DNA of 64,000 bases, taken from Macrobrachium rosenbergii. Its lineage: Eukaryota > Arthropoda > Malacostraca > Decapoda > Palaemonidae. The notes under the pieces are model-generated. The model did no database searches. It worked only from the letters and a program-made list of their open reading frames with translations, and had not been told where the DNA came from. Location: positions 29,025,001 to 29,089,000 of the forward strand of contig NC_089744.1 of assembly GCF_040412425.1 (NCBI RefSeq), written 5' to 3'. This document shows, in pieces, positions 35,631 through 46,769 of this stretch (positions are counted from its first letter, which is position 1; the number at the start of each line of letters is the position of its first letter). The translations under genes and the position numbers were made by a program.

Positions 35631-35990
35631 AATTCTTTTCCTAAGACCAAAGTCCTTTAGGAGTAATGTCTTTGGGAAGGAGCTGCTGGGTTTATGCAGA
35701 TGCTGCGCATTAACGGACAAAATCTCGAAGTTTTGCCAAACCTTTCGCTTATCCTTATTTTTCCGACTTTTGCTTCAAGGTGGGTTTTAGATGTGCAAAG
35801 TTACTAATGTTGTTTATTTCCGTTATTGTTATTTATTTTGGCGGTAATTTTAGCAGTCGTCCGTGTGAAAAATAGGTTTTATTGTTTATTCTGGCTTTGC
35901 TATTTTTCTTTTCTTTTTTATGTAGGTCAAAGATGTACTTACGTGTAAGGAGCTTATAGAACTTGGCTTTTATTGGCCGTGTAGCTGACA

Positions 35991-35995
<5 letters not shown>

Positions 35996-36046
<51 letters not shown>
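35996..36046. repeat. (CT)n microsatellite
   Basis: About 25 CT dinucleotides. Confidence 0.97.
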
Positions 36047-36049
<3 letters not shown>

Positions 36050-36156
36050 CTTGATACAAATAAGGTCTGCAGTATGTGTACTTTCATAGCTTCTTTTGTT
36101 TTCGTGTCCTTCATGTAATAATACTGTTATAATTTTGTTGATGCTACCACCACCAT

Positions 36157-36194
<38 letters not shown>
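36157..36194. repeat. (CTA)n microsatellite
   Basis: About 12 CTA trinucleotides. Confidence 0.95.
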
Positions 36195-36195
<1 letters not shown>

Positions 36196-36695
36196 TTGGT
36201 AATGAAGAGAATGCCTTAATGGTCAAGGTTGATTAACAGCGAACAAAACTGTCCTCAACTCCCGATTTTACCCGTTAGGGGATTTGGACCGCTTATAACT
36301 TTCCGCTTCGTGTGATGAAAAAGGGTTCAGATTCCGCTTAACTGAAGAGTCACTCATTGAATGATTTGTTATCCAACTTAGGTTAGAATTGTTTTAAGAA
36401 CTTGTATGCCCACGGCGTCTGTCGTTTCCTGTGGTCACCCAACCAACGACTGGCCAGGTTTCGACGACCTCGCTTCTGCAAAAAGAACCGTAGTTCGATC
36501 TAACGGGAGGGCAAACAACCAAACCCATTTCCAGAAAAATTCATTTTGCCTTTGTTGACTTTTGCAGTGAATGAGGTTGGTCGAACGTTATTGGTTGCAG
36601 CCAAGAATGGAGGAGGGCATGTGATTAGAACTGAAAGGTGTGTTTATCTACGCACTGCGAGGTTGTGTGTGTGTGTGGTCATTATTAATTTACTG

Positions 36696-37924
36696 ATTAA
36701 CGTAATATGCTAATGATGTCCAATTAAAATTCAGCTTTCATTCTCAGTTCTCATACTATCTGGAGATTATAACCAAAACGTAACGAGTTCATTCATATAA
36801 CGTTGTAATCTCCAAACTATAACATGGTTTTATAAACTCCTGTCTTGTTAATCTCCTTTCAGTTCCTACTCATAGTCACTCTCCTCTCTCTTTACTGCTT
36901 GCCAGATTTTCTGTAGCATTTTCTGAACTTTTTTTTTTAATCCTTCTTCCTGTAGACCTCTGTGATATTCTCTTCTGTCATGCAACTGCACCTCGATTTT
37001 TGCCCACAGTAAACTTCTCATTCCTTTTATTCATTTCACCGCTTACTTGTTTTATTTCCTCGTTTTTAATTTTCTATACTCATTAACACTCCCTGTTAAT
37101 TATGTTAGTCCCTTCTTAGATTTTTACAAACTCCTCTTCTACTCCTTCCACCTCTCTGTCCTAAACCCTAGTCAAAAATTCATCCCTTTTCTCATTATAT
37201 GTTCTTCTCAATTCATTCTTTAGAAACTCACGTGTCGTAAGGTACTTTTGCAGCCAGGTTTTAATCTCAAACCTGAAATTTAGTCTGACTCAATTTTTGC
37301 TTCATCCAAATAATGATCATTTATACCTCCAGCCACTCATGTTTTTACCAGTACATCAGTCAACTTGCCCTTCCATTTACTCTGTAGCAACTTAATGTAA
37401 GAAAGCTGTTCGTCTCTGATTTCCTTCTCAAGTATGTATATATGTATGTGTGTATGTATGTCGGAATGGGATGAGAGTTTTTCCACAGAACCCCAGCTGT
37501 TATTACAGTAACCATTATTTTGTTTTTATCTGAGTTTACCCTCATAAAGGAGAAACAGCTTCTTGCCGAGAGAAAATTTAATGACTTTAATCATCTGTAA
37601 TGAGGTTTTTAGTCACAGTCCGCAAGTTAAGTAATACATCTCAGATTTTTATGCTCCTTAACTGTTAATATTCTGGCCGAGCTTTTAGTGGGCCTAATGA
37701 ATTCGGGAGTTTGTGCGAGTTAAGCGATTTCATAAATCTTCTGCCGCTTTGGGTCTTTTTCTGTTGTGTGGTCTGCTGTCTCGTTTTTCTTGATATGTCG
37801 TAGTTTGGAGGTTGTAACGTTCTATGAATGAACTCGTTACGTTTTGAGTATAGTCTCGAGATAGTGTGAAAATGGAGAATGAAAGCTGAATTTTAATGGG
37901 ACGTTGTTAGCAATCCACGTTAAT
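36696..37924. mobile_element. inverted-repeat element with ~130-bp arms
   Basis: The arms 36696-36825 and 37793-37924 are reverse complements. Shared blocks include attaaaattcagctttcatt and acgtaacgagttcattcata. The outermost match is attaacgt. The 970-bp interior holds a degenerate LINE endonuclease fragment on the minus strand and a few TATG repeats. A ~300-bp repeat copy starts at the right end. Confidence 0.7.
36900..37440 (-). pseudogene. degenerate EEP endonuclease / LINE fragment
   Basis: On the minus strand, around 37195-37390, one frame with stops reads KWKGKLTDVLVK, then VAGGINDHYLDEAKI. That matches the C-terminal strand of RTE-like endonuclease domains, where a D-x-L segment precedes a G-x-x-D-H-x-L-V motif. 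The basic sequence that follows, GLRLKPGCKSTLRH, and the further minus-strand sequence look like the linker towards an RT. It is a heavily decayed relic. Confidence 0.4.
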
Positions 37925-38230
37925 GCCGTAGGGGAGTAGTCCCGTCAGTGCTCCTCACGTGGTGCACTGTAGGCATTACTTGAGGTTCTCTGCAGCGTGC
38001 CTTCGGCTCCTAGCTGTAACCCCTTGCATTCATTTTACTCTACCTCCGTCTATATTCTTTTTTTCCATCTTACTGTCCGGCCTCTCCTAACAAGTGATTC
38101 ATTGTGCAACTGCGAGGTTTTCCTCTTGTTACACCTTTCAAACCTCATTACTTTTAATTTCCCTTTCAGCGCTGAATGACCTCATTGGATTCCCAGCGCC
38201 TGGCTTTTGGGCTAAACTTGAAATTCCATT
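37925..38230 (+). repeat. ~300-bp interspersed repeat, copy 4
   Basis: It starts gccgtaggggagtagtcccg, keeps the cacgtggtgcactg half-hairpin, ggttctctgcagcgtgcctt and cctctcctaacaagtg. It ends with the agcgctg/cccagcgcc hairpin and ttttgggctaaac. It abuts the right arm of the TIR element. Confidence 0.85.
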
Positions 38231-38820
38231 TCCATTCCACGTTAATCATTAAATCCTGTGTACGCCAAGGACATCCCTTCTTGGGTGGGTTATGTTTTAT
38301 GAACGTTTGTGTGTCTGTCTGTGTGTCTGTGCGCGCTGAAAAAATATTTCGACAGCGGTTGAGAAAATTTCTTTTTGATCAGAATCAACTTTTTTTTTAG
38401 AGAGTTACAAGGTCCAGGAAAACCGCAGAAATGTCCGACTGGCCACGATATTGTAAGTGACTGAGCGGATTTTGCAGTCCTAGCCCGTTCGATCTTCAAG
38501 AAAATAAGAAAATGGATCGTTTTCAACTAGATGATGTTGGGGATTTAGTTTTCTATCGAAACCTCCAGTTATTCTTAACAGCGCTATTTGGTGTTTGTGC
38601 GGCCCTCTGTATAATATTTTTCTTTTAGTCTCTTGCAGGCAGGAAATAGAATCATTTCATGCGACTGTTTCTGAAATTTATCGATTAGGTTTTCTTTTAA
38701 TGCTTGTGATAAACTTTATTTTGATACTTTTGAGGCCGATGGAATGAGCACCTGAAGATCCCTTTCCAGCCCAGATCTGATGGAAACAACCTCCAAAAGA
38801 AAGAGAAAAAAATTGAGACG

Positions 38821-39371
38821 AAGGTGCATCGACACTACAGTAAAACGTGTTATAAACTCGTCGGCAACTTACCGTCCACACTTACCGTCCACATGTTACA
38901 AACAGTTTGACACGTCGGCAACTTTCCGTCTACAAGTTACTAACAGTTTGACATGGTAACTTACCGTCTACATCATACAAACAGTAACACGTCGGCAACT
39001 TACCGTCTACGTGTTACAAGCAGCTTAACACGTCGTCATCTTACCGTCTACGTGTTACAAACAGTTTAACAAGTCGGCAACTTACCGTCTACATGTTACA
39101 AACAGTTTAACACGTCGGCAACTTACCGTCTATATGTTACAAACAGTTTAACACGTCGGCAGCTTACCGTCTACATGTTATAAACAGTTTGATAAAACTA
39201 TACAACGACTGTGAGTGGGAAGGAGTCTGACAAATACTGGAAAATTGGTATGAAGCACTGGTAAAGACTACCAATAAGCCGTTGACTTGTACACAATCTG
39301 TTTGTGATATGTTCACGATAAGGTGCTGGTGTATCATTATGACGCGTTATACTACAGTGTGGACGTACACG
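38821..39371 (+). mobile_element. small TIR element carrying a 41-bp array
   Basis: The left end aaggtgcatcgacactacag and the right end (reverse complement) gtgtacgtccacactgtagt form terminal repeats that match the element at 31013. Its first half holds the 41-bp tandem array. Its second half aligns with the second half of the 31013 element. It is non-coding. The superfamily is unresolved. Confidence 0.65.
38860..39193 (+). repeat. 41-bp minisatellite inside the TIR element
   Basis: About 8 units of aacacgtcggcaacttaccg plus tctacatgttacaaacagtt. The first two units are the most diverged. The element at 31013 has one or two diverged versions of this segment, so the array probably expanded inside the transposon. 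Confidence 0.9.
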
Positions 39372-39864
39372 AGGCTGGCACGCTGGAGGTCATGATAAGA
39401 GTTAGGGAAACAGAAGCAGGGAGAGATTCCCAAAGCTTGTTGTTGGAGGAAAGTGACAGTGAAGTTCAGTTGTCGAGGGGGTGGAATGTGGCGGGGAAGT
39501 GGCAGGGGGAGGGGACATCCAGTTGTAATGTAATGTAATAATTCAACCAATAAAAAACAGGGCCACTATAAAGCGTAGCGATTAGATGACGGAAGGAACT
39601 CTTGAAACCAAGACGAAATGTCGATTTTTCGCAGAAGGACACTTTAGGCATTGCAACCAGATTATCTGGTTATCTCAGACTGACTGGGAGATGTAATTTT
39701 AAATCAAATAAAATCGGATAGTAGGATGGAATAATCAACAGAGAGATAGGCAGTAACTATTGCGAATGTATTAACTTGATTTTTTTACGGCTTGTACATG
39801 CTTCAGAGAATTGATGAACGAAGGGAGGTAGCAGGCAATTAAAGGATGGGTTAGGAAAAGGTAA

Positions 39865-39869
<5 letters not shown>

Positions 39870-39929
<60 letters not shown>

Positions 39930-39930
39930 G
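39870..39930. repeat. (GA)n microsatellite
   Basis: About 30 GA dinucleotides with one ACA interruption near the end. Confidence 0.96.
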
Positions 39931-40203
39931 AAGGTCTGTGCCAGGAATTTGTTGTTTATTGGTGGTAAAAACAATCCTGAATTTTCAGTGCCGGAAGACA
40001 ACGTCCGAATGAGTTTTGATTTTATTCCATACGGTTAAATCAACCAGAAAATGGAGCATCGCCCTTCATTTGATCTTGTTGCCTTGTAAACAAAAAATGG
40101 TAAGTAGGTTTTGTATTTTGTTGTCATTTATAGGAGGTGCGATGAAGACTTGGGCTCTACAACGTTGCAGATTCACTGGCTAATAATTAAAAGTTTAATT
40201 TTG

Positions 40204-40204
<1 letters not shown>

Positions 40205-40275
<71 letters not shown>

Positions 40276-40625
40276 ATTATTATTATTATTATTATATTAT
40301 TCGGAAGATAAACCCTATTCTTTTGGAAAAAGCCCACAGGAGCCATTGACTTGAAATTCAAGATTCCAAAGAATGTGGTGTTCATTTGAAAGCAGTAACA
40401 GAAGGTAATAGGAGATAGAGAAAGAAGAGATCAGTTATTAGAAAAGAAAAAAAAAATTAGCAAATTAATTAATAATAGATAAAAATGAAGTGAATTATGA
40501 AATATACAAGGAAAATTGCAGATAAAAATGTAAGTAAATTATAAAATATACAAGGAAAATTGCTTTAAGTAGTACTGTAATTCATTGCATCTTCGCTTGA
40601 ACTTCTGAACTACTGGGTGAAGTCA
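40205..40625 (-). mobile_element. LINE family B 3' end with (TTA)n tail
   Basis: The (ATT)n tail is at 40206-40300. The minus-strand body follows, with gaaattcaagattcc and gtggtgttcatttgaaag. A ~55-bp internal duplication is seen around aaatatacaaggaaaattgc. It ends near the RT C-terminal region cttgaacttctgaac. Confidence 0.8.
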
Positions 40626-41155
40626 TATGTTAGTAATATGGTTTCCTTGGAAAACTTCTCAGGTGTTGCAGCTTTCTGCTCTTCATTGTCAAATAAGTTT
40701 TGAATCTTGTGTCTGTTGAGTCAAAGAAGATAAATTTAAAAAAAAAACCATAGATCGCTACTTTCAGGTATGCGACCTATCCCTAAGACTGCGTTAATAA
40801 CAAGGAAGTTATTGGTATATATTAGAACGAGCCAGCGTATGAAAGCCGATAGTGTTTGGTGACTTATTTACACAATGGTGACAAATGTATTGAATTATTA
40901 ACTTTATGATCTTGATAACTACTAGTGTCAAGACAATCAGCTAATAAGGTCTTCGTGATAAACAGATATTTATGAGGTCTTGAGGTTTATCAGGTTACTT
41001 ATATTGGGGGCATTTGCTGTTAGCCAGTAATATACCACAAGTTTGCGATAATCAGCTCTTTTGCGAGTCTTATCATTCGATTTTCCTTTTCTTTTAAGAA
41101 CGCAGGTTGGCTGAATCAGCCATAAATGAAGCCGTGGCGAACCGGTTTCGCCAAG

Positions 41156-41158
<3 letters not shown>

Positions 41159-41228
<70 letters not shown>
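41159..41228. repeat. (GA)n microsatellite
   Basis: About 35 GA dinucleotides. Confidence 0.97.
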
Positions 41229-41229
<1 letters not shown>

Positions 41230-41609
41230 AGGTGTTAGAGTTGTTTTTCGAGTTTGTTTTGTTGGTTGGCCATAGCCGGGGGGGACGGGGCAGGAAGGCA
41301 ATCAGGTGAGGAGGTCCCTTGATCGCCTGTTGCGACCAGGGTATATTAAACACCTGTATTCGTTATAGATCTCGGTTCGGTCGCTGGTATAACAGTACAT
41401 TACACTGGTATGCCATGTCGTTTGGCGGGCTTTGAAAATAGTATGAAAAGTTTATAATTTTCGAAGTTCATATTTTGTTCCTTGCGAAACCTGAAGATGG
41501 TTTTTGATTTACCCAGACACCAAGGTTTTCTGTTCTTGTTATGGTTATTCCTCTCAACTAATAACGTATGATATATTTGATGTTAGTCATACATGTATAC
41601 TGCTCGTAT

Positions 41610-41723
<114 letters not shown>

Positions 41724-42049
41724 TATATATCCCCAGACTGAACGAAAAAAATCGTTCATGAGAGTCGAGAGGTAGATGATTTAGTCATCATCATCATCAT
41801 AACACCCACTGCAAATGGATATTAATCCACTCCTGAAACGAAGCTGGTCTGTGGCTTTGTAATATTGATGAAATGCGGCAGTGGCAACTGTGAACTCGCC
41901 GCCACTCTCTGGTCAGTAGTAGTAACGGTATGTAGTGGCCTGGTAGTGAGTGGCTCAGGCTGAATGGAGGAGGAACAGGTCGTCGCTGTTGTTGTTTTTT
42001 TAAGCGTGGGGTGGGAGAAGAAGAAGGCGAAGGAGAAGGGGAGGAGGAG

Positions 42050-42198
42050 GAAGAGAGAGAGGGAGAGGAGGCTGGGGCTTCCGAAGTGGAGAAGAAGAAG
42101 GAGAGAGAGAGAGAGGAGGCCGAGGCTTGCGAATTGGAGAAGAAAGAGAGAGAGAGAGAGAGAGGAGGCTGAGGCTTGCGAATTGGAGAAGAAAAAGA

Positions 42199-42262
<64 letters not shown>

Positions 42263-42292
42263 GCTGGGGCTTGCGAATTGGAGAAGAAAAAG

Positions 42293-42353
<61 letters not shown>

Positions 42354-42380
42354 AGGCTGGGGCTTCCGAAGTGAAGAAGA
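42050..42380 (+). repeat. purine-rich minisatellite with (GA)n, left part
   Basis: Five units of gaggctggggcttccgaag plus tggagaagaagaagg, each followed by (GA)n of variable length. The array stops at the 3' end of the CR1-like copy and related units reappear at 49150-49490. The apparent Glu/Arg-rich or Ser/Leu-rich frames are artefacts. Confidence 0.9.
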
Positions 42381-42412
42381 ACCTTACAGACCTTACAGAC
42401 CTTACAGACCTT
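42381..42412 (-). repeat. 9-bp tandem 3' tail of the CR1-like element
   Basis: Three and a half copies of the 9-mer aaggtctgt in element orientation. Copy 1 ends with one and a half copies (22818-22830). CR1 and L2 relatives typically end in short tandem repeats rather than poly-A. Confidence 0.85.
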
Positions 42413-42413
42413 C

Positions 42414-42682
42414 CAGTTCGTTCGGGTTGCCCCAGGTCCCTTAGTGTGAGGCACCTTTGATGTCTACCAGAGAATTGCTAATGCATCTTCCAATCTCGGA
42501 TGGTCCGGGATGCAGCTTAGATATTTGTCGAGCTTATTCTTAAACACATCTACGCTCACTCCTGATGTGTTCCTCAGATGAGCTGGTAACGCATTGAATA
42601 ATCGCTGCATTATCGATGCTGGTGCGTAGTGGATTAATTTCCTGTGTGATTTCCTTAGTTTTCCTGGTATAGTTTTGGGCAC
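42414..42682 (-). pseudogene. CR1-like RT C-terminal tail, copy 2
   Basis: The tail of the polymerase reads MPKTIPGKLRKSHRKL, then LFNALPAHLRNTSGVSVDVF and LDKYLSCIPDHPRLED. The pattern of a small LPxHLRN segment followed by FKxxLDxYLxxIPDxP is characteristic of CR1-type ends. The frame closes at 42464 and the 3' untranslated sequence follows to 42413. Confidence 0.8.
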
Positions 42683-42827
42683 TATTAATCTACCTCACCT
42701 TGCTCTTTCTGGTATTTTTTTTAGCTCCATGATGTTTTCGGTGATTCCTTCTATCTGTTTCCATGCCTGTATTATCATGTAGTGTTCTCTTCTCTTTTCG
42801 AGACTATATAATTTTAAGAATTGTAGT

Positions 42828-45046
42828 AGTTCCTCATTGGACGGGTTGGTATCGTTCTCGGCAAGCACTCTGCTGGGCCCGCGTTCGATTCTCCGACCGG
42901 CCAGTTAAGAATTAGAGAAATTTATTTCTGGTGATAGAAATTCATTTCTCGTTTTAATGTGGTTCGGATTCCACAATAAGCTGTAGGTCCCGTTGCTAGG
43001 TAACCAATTGGTTCTTAGCCACGTAAAATAAGTCTACTCCTTCGGGCCAGCCCTATACTCGGTTTTTTTTACCGAGGCACATTTGCACCGAATCGCAGGG
43101 GTGCCCTTTTAGCTCGGAAAAGTTTCCTGCTAGCTGATTGGTTGCAAATATTTTGTCCGAATAGCAACATTGTTTTCAAATAATTACCAAGTAATGTGAG
43201 TCGAAACTTATTTACTAACCTAATTTTCTCCCACAGATATATGTTTTGTCAATAAATAATGTTAACGAATAAAGAGTTTATAAAGGATTGTGATGGTAAG
43301 TCTAAATTTAATAACAACACACGCCAAAGTCAACGACAGGAGCTTGCTTTCGGATGCACGCTGCATAATTTTTTTACTTTTCACATATTTTAACACCAAT
43401 TGGGATAAACTACACTAAGCATAAGAAAAACATGTTATTATAAACTTTCTTTAAATACCAGAGTCTACTAAAAACATGGAATTAATAAAACTCGCTATTA
43501 GTGAAAACTTCCGGGGAGGTAAAAGGAACAGCCTGTGGCATTAGATAAAATTTAGATAAAATTACCTAGATAAGTAGGCCTAGTTATTCATATGGTATCC
43601 ACATGCCAGCAAATGTTGATGGGCAAGAAAACTTTTCAGATACATATCATCTTTTATAGGCTTTTGGGCTGAAGCCTTTTGTTATATCATTATGATAAAT
43701 ATGATGATAAATATGAAGACGCTCTTTTTTCTTTTACATAATAATAATGTACTTCCCTTATTATGGCTTTATTTCTTGCACAGATTTCAAACTAGGCTAG
43801 CCTATGTCTATGTGTCTTACACCATTTTTTGACAGTTGCAATAAAATTTGCTTAACTCTTTAAGGTAAGGAGTAACAGTAAACAATAGCTGATGCTTGAT
43901 ATAAGTTAAGCTAGTTGTATGTAGGCCTATGATGTAAGTCCGTATAGAAAGGAGTTGCTAATTTTGTCGTAAAGGTATAGATTCTATTAATAGCACCATT
44001 TTCGGTTTGAGGATAGTCCTACTGTAGTGTTCCATAAATTGCATAAAAATCATAATTAAACGAATTCATAATTTCACCGAGTTACAACGCGATACCCCCC
44101 CTCCCTTCCATCCCCGCCACGGTATTTGACAGTAGACGCATATAGCCAGCTAATCCTTAAAATGTATATGTGTATAGTACATATTCTACTCAGTCACATA
44201 TTCTTTTACTTCTCAAAATATCCGCAGAAACTCATGTTAACCTTATATGTGTCCTGAACAGAACGCAAAATAAGAAAAAAAGTTTTCTTATCTCGCATTG
44301 TCTGCTGTAACTTACATGAAAGAGTAAGTTGTTAATGTCTGCGAAATATATTTTTATTAGCGTGCACCTACAAAAAGAAGCACAGAAACTTTTTCATTGC
44401 AGATATAGCCATTAAAGTAATCTAAGTAACGTAACACTGATTTCAACATTTACATAAATCAGGAAAATGCTGCAATGACAATCACCTGTGATAGTTTTTC
44501 CCCGCCAGGCCGCCGCAGGCTGTTCCTTTACCTCCTGGAAGTTTCCGATAAAAGCGAGTTTTATTAATTCCATGTTTTTAGTAGACTCTGGTATTCAAAG
44601 AAAGTTTATAATAACATGTTTTTCTTATGCTTAGTGTAATTTATCCCGATTGGTGTTAAAATATGTGAAAAGTAAAAAAATTATGCAGCGTACATCCGAA
44701 AACAAGCTCCTGTCGTTGACTTCGGCGGGTGTTGTTATTAAATTAAGACTTACCATCACAATCCTTTATAATCTCTTTATTCGTTAACATTATTTATTGA
44801 CAAAACACATATCTGAGGGAGAAATTTAGGTTAGTAAATAAGTTTCGATTCACATTACTTGGTAATTATTTGAAAGCAATGATGCTATTCGGACAAAATA
44901 TTTGCAACCAATCAGCTAGCAGGAAACTTTTCCGAGCTAAAAGGACACCCCTGCGATTCGGTGCAAATGTGCCTGGGTAAAAAAAACCGAGTTTAGGAGA
45001 GCTGTTAATCAGCTCAGTGGTCTGGTTAAACTAAGGTATACTTAAC
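42828..45046 (+). mobile_element. tRNA-derived SINE, split by a foldback element
   Basis: The SINE occupies 42828-43055 and 44996-45046. Its head, about 42838-42902, has a pol III promoter look: an A-box-like tggtatcgttctcgg and a B-box-like gttcgattctc. The body matches the copy at 294-516. A 14-bp target duplication ttaagaattgtagt flanks it at 42814-42827 and 45047-45060, inside the CR1-like thumb region. Transcription would come from the internal A and B boxes. The foldback insertion interrupts the transcript. Confidence 0.88.
43056..44993. mobile_element. 1.94-kb foldback DNA element with ~480-bp inverted arms
   Basis: The arms 43056-43540 and 44511-44993 are reverse complements at high identity. 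The tips are tactcggttttttttaccga on the left and aactcggttttttttaccca on the right (reverse complement). The flanking TA at 43054-43055 and 44994-44995 reads as a dinucleotide duplication. Joining the flanks across one TA restores the uninterrupted SINE sequence seen at 294-516. The 970-bp centre has no coding frame of useful length, so the element is non-autonomous. A TA duplication fits the Tc1/mariner type, but the superfamily is not established. Confidence 0.88.
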
Positions 45047-45284
45047 TTAAGAATTGTAGTCTTTCCCAGTAGTCAAGGTCTTTAAATACTTCTATTCTAG
45101 CTGTAAAGGACCTTTGTACACTCTCTATTTGTGCAATATCCTTTTGGTAGTGTGGGTACCATATCATATTGCAGTATTCAAGTGGACTACGTACATACGT
45201 TTTATAAAGCATAATCATGTGTTCGGCTTTTCTTGTTTTGAAGTTACGAAACAACATTCCCATTTTTGCTTTGCATTTTGCCAC
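45042..45284 (-). pseudogene. CR1-like RT thumb, copy 2, cut by the SINE
   Basis: The frame reads MAKCKAKMGMLFRNFKTRK, then SPLEYCNMIWYPHYQKDIAQ and YWERLQFL, where the SINE target duplication begins. The continuation LYSLEKRRE lies on the other side of the SINE, at about 42780-42815. Confidence 0.85.
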
Positions 45285-46057
45285 TAGTATTGCTATTTAA
45301 TCATTGCGTAACGTATTCCTATTCAGCATCACACCAAGGTCTTTAACTGCTTCTTATTTGTGATTATCTCGTTGTTAGATCCCCTACATACATATATCAT
45401 TCCTTCTTTCTCACCATAATTTATTGATTCAAATTTATCAGAGTTAAATACCACCCTATTTACCTCTGCCCATTCATATATTTTGTTTAGGTCTCTTTGT
45501 AGCGAAACTTCTCACTACCGAGTCCTTAACATTACTGTCTATGTCTGCAATCATAATAACAAACAGCAATGCAGCTAACACCGTACCTTATGGCACACCG
45601 GATATTACCTTAGCTTCATCCGATTTCTCATCGTTTGCAATCACTATCTGTTTTCTGTTTTGCAAAAATTCATATATCGATCTTCCTAGTTTGTCCACAA
45701 TATTATGTTTTCTAATTTTTTCGCTAATATATTACGGTCTACCTTGTCAAAAGCTTTTGCAAAGTCTAGGTAAACCACATCTGTATCTTTTTCATTTATC
45801 ATATTTTATATGTTTTCATAGTGGGCTAACAATTGGGTTTGTGTATTTTTTCCGGGTACAAAACATGTTGTCCTATATGAAACAAGCTGTTTTTCATTAA
45901 ATGTTTCATTATATTTTTCTTCATTACTCTTTCATACACTTTAATAATATGTGAAGTTAGACTCACAGGCCTATAATTACTTGCCTCTAGTTTTGATCCA
46001 CTTTTGAAAATATGGGTGATACATGCTAATTTATGTTCATCATAAATCTTGCCTGTA
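45285..46057 (-). pseudogene. CR1-like RT palm, copy 2, catalytic box deleted
   Basis: Broken minus frames hold VVYLDFAKAF (about 45750-45780), an EKSDEAKVISG segment and LFVIMIADIDSNVKDS (about 45535-45585). At 45500 the sequence jumps from aagtttcgc to tacaaagag, skipping the 53 nt that in copy 1 (21930-21982) encode the FADD box and the following residues. The RT cannot be active. Confidence 0.82.
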
Positions 46058-46495
46058 TCAGCATTTTGTCTTAATAATATTGCGAGCGGCTTTGCGATAG
46101 AATGAACTGCTTTTTTTTAACCAAACGGCAGGTACGCCGTCTGGCCCGGCTGCTGATCCATTTTTAATTTCTTTGATAGCCTGCAGAATATCAGCTTCAC
46201 TAATATCTATGTCCGATAGATATTCACTATTTTCATCTCTTATTCCTGTATCATTATCTTCACTATCAATTTTAGGTGTAAATTCTCTCTTATATCTTTC
46301 TGCTAATATGTTGCATATTTCCTTTTTTTCATTTGTTAATCGCCTTTCTTTTCGTAGAGGACCTATTTCTACTCTTCTTTTATTCATCTTTTTTGCATAA
46401 GAGTAGAATATTTTGGGGTTTTGTTTTATATTTTGTAGGGTCTTTTCTTCTAAGTCCTGTTTTCTCTTTTGATTGTATAATCTTTTGTTCTGCAT
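46058..46495 (-). pseudogene. CR1-like RT N-terminal part, copy 2
   Basis: A basic linker precedes KIFYSYAKKMNKRR, and then EADILQAIKEIKNGSAAGPD gives the first RT motif. The frame is lost near 46110 in a poly-T run. Confidence 0.85.
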
Positions 46496-46769
46496 TTTCT
46501 ATCTTACTTTTTATTTACATCACTTTCCATGCATTCTTTTCTCTTGGAAGACCATTTTTCCACTTTCTGATTTTCTGGAACAAGATCCTTCTGTCTCTTG
46601 GTATGCATGACTGGTGTTTACTTTTCTTCTTCGGTATATATTTATCCACTATTTTCTCTAATATTTTATATAAAATGTCTGTATTTACCTGTATATTATC
46701 ACTTACGAATATGTTTTCCCAGTCTTTGTTTAATTCTTCATTTATTTCTGACCATTTTATATTCTTACT

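Noticed and set aside
41822..42454. 210-codon Ser/Leu-rich minus frame and matching Glu/Arg frames
   Set aside because: Products of (GA)n and the purine-rich minisatellite.
42838..42902. stand-alone tRNA gene
   Set aside because: A- and B-box-like segments are present, but there is no full cloverleaf, and the sequence continues into a SINE body bounded by a target duplication.
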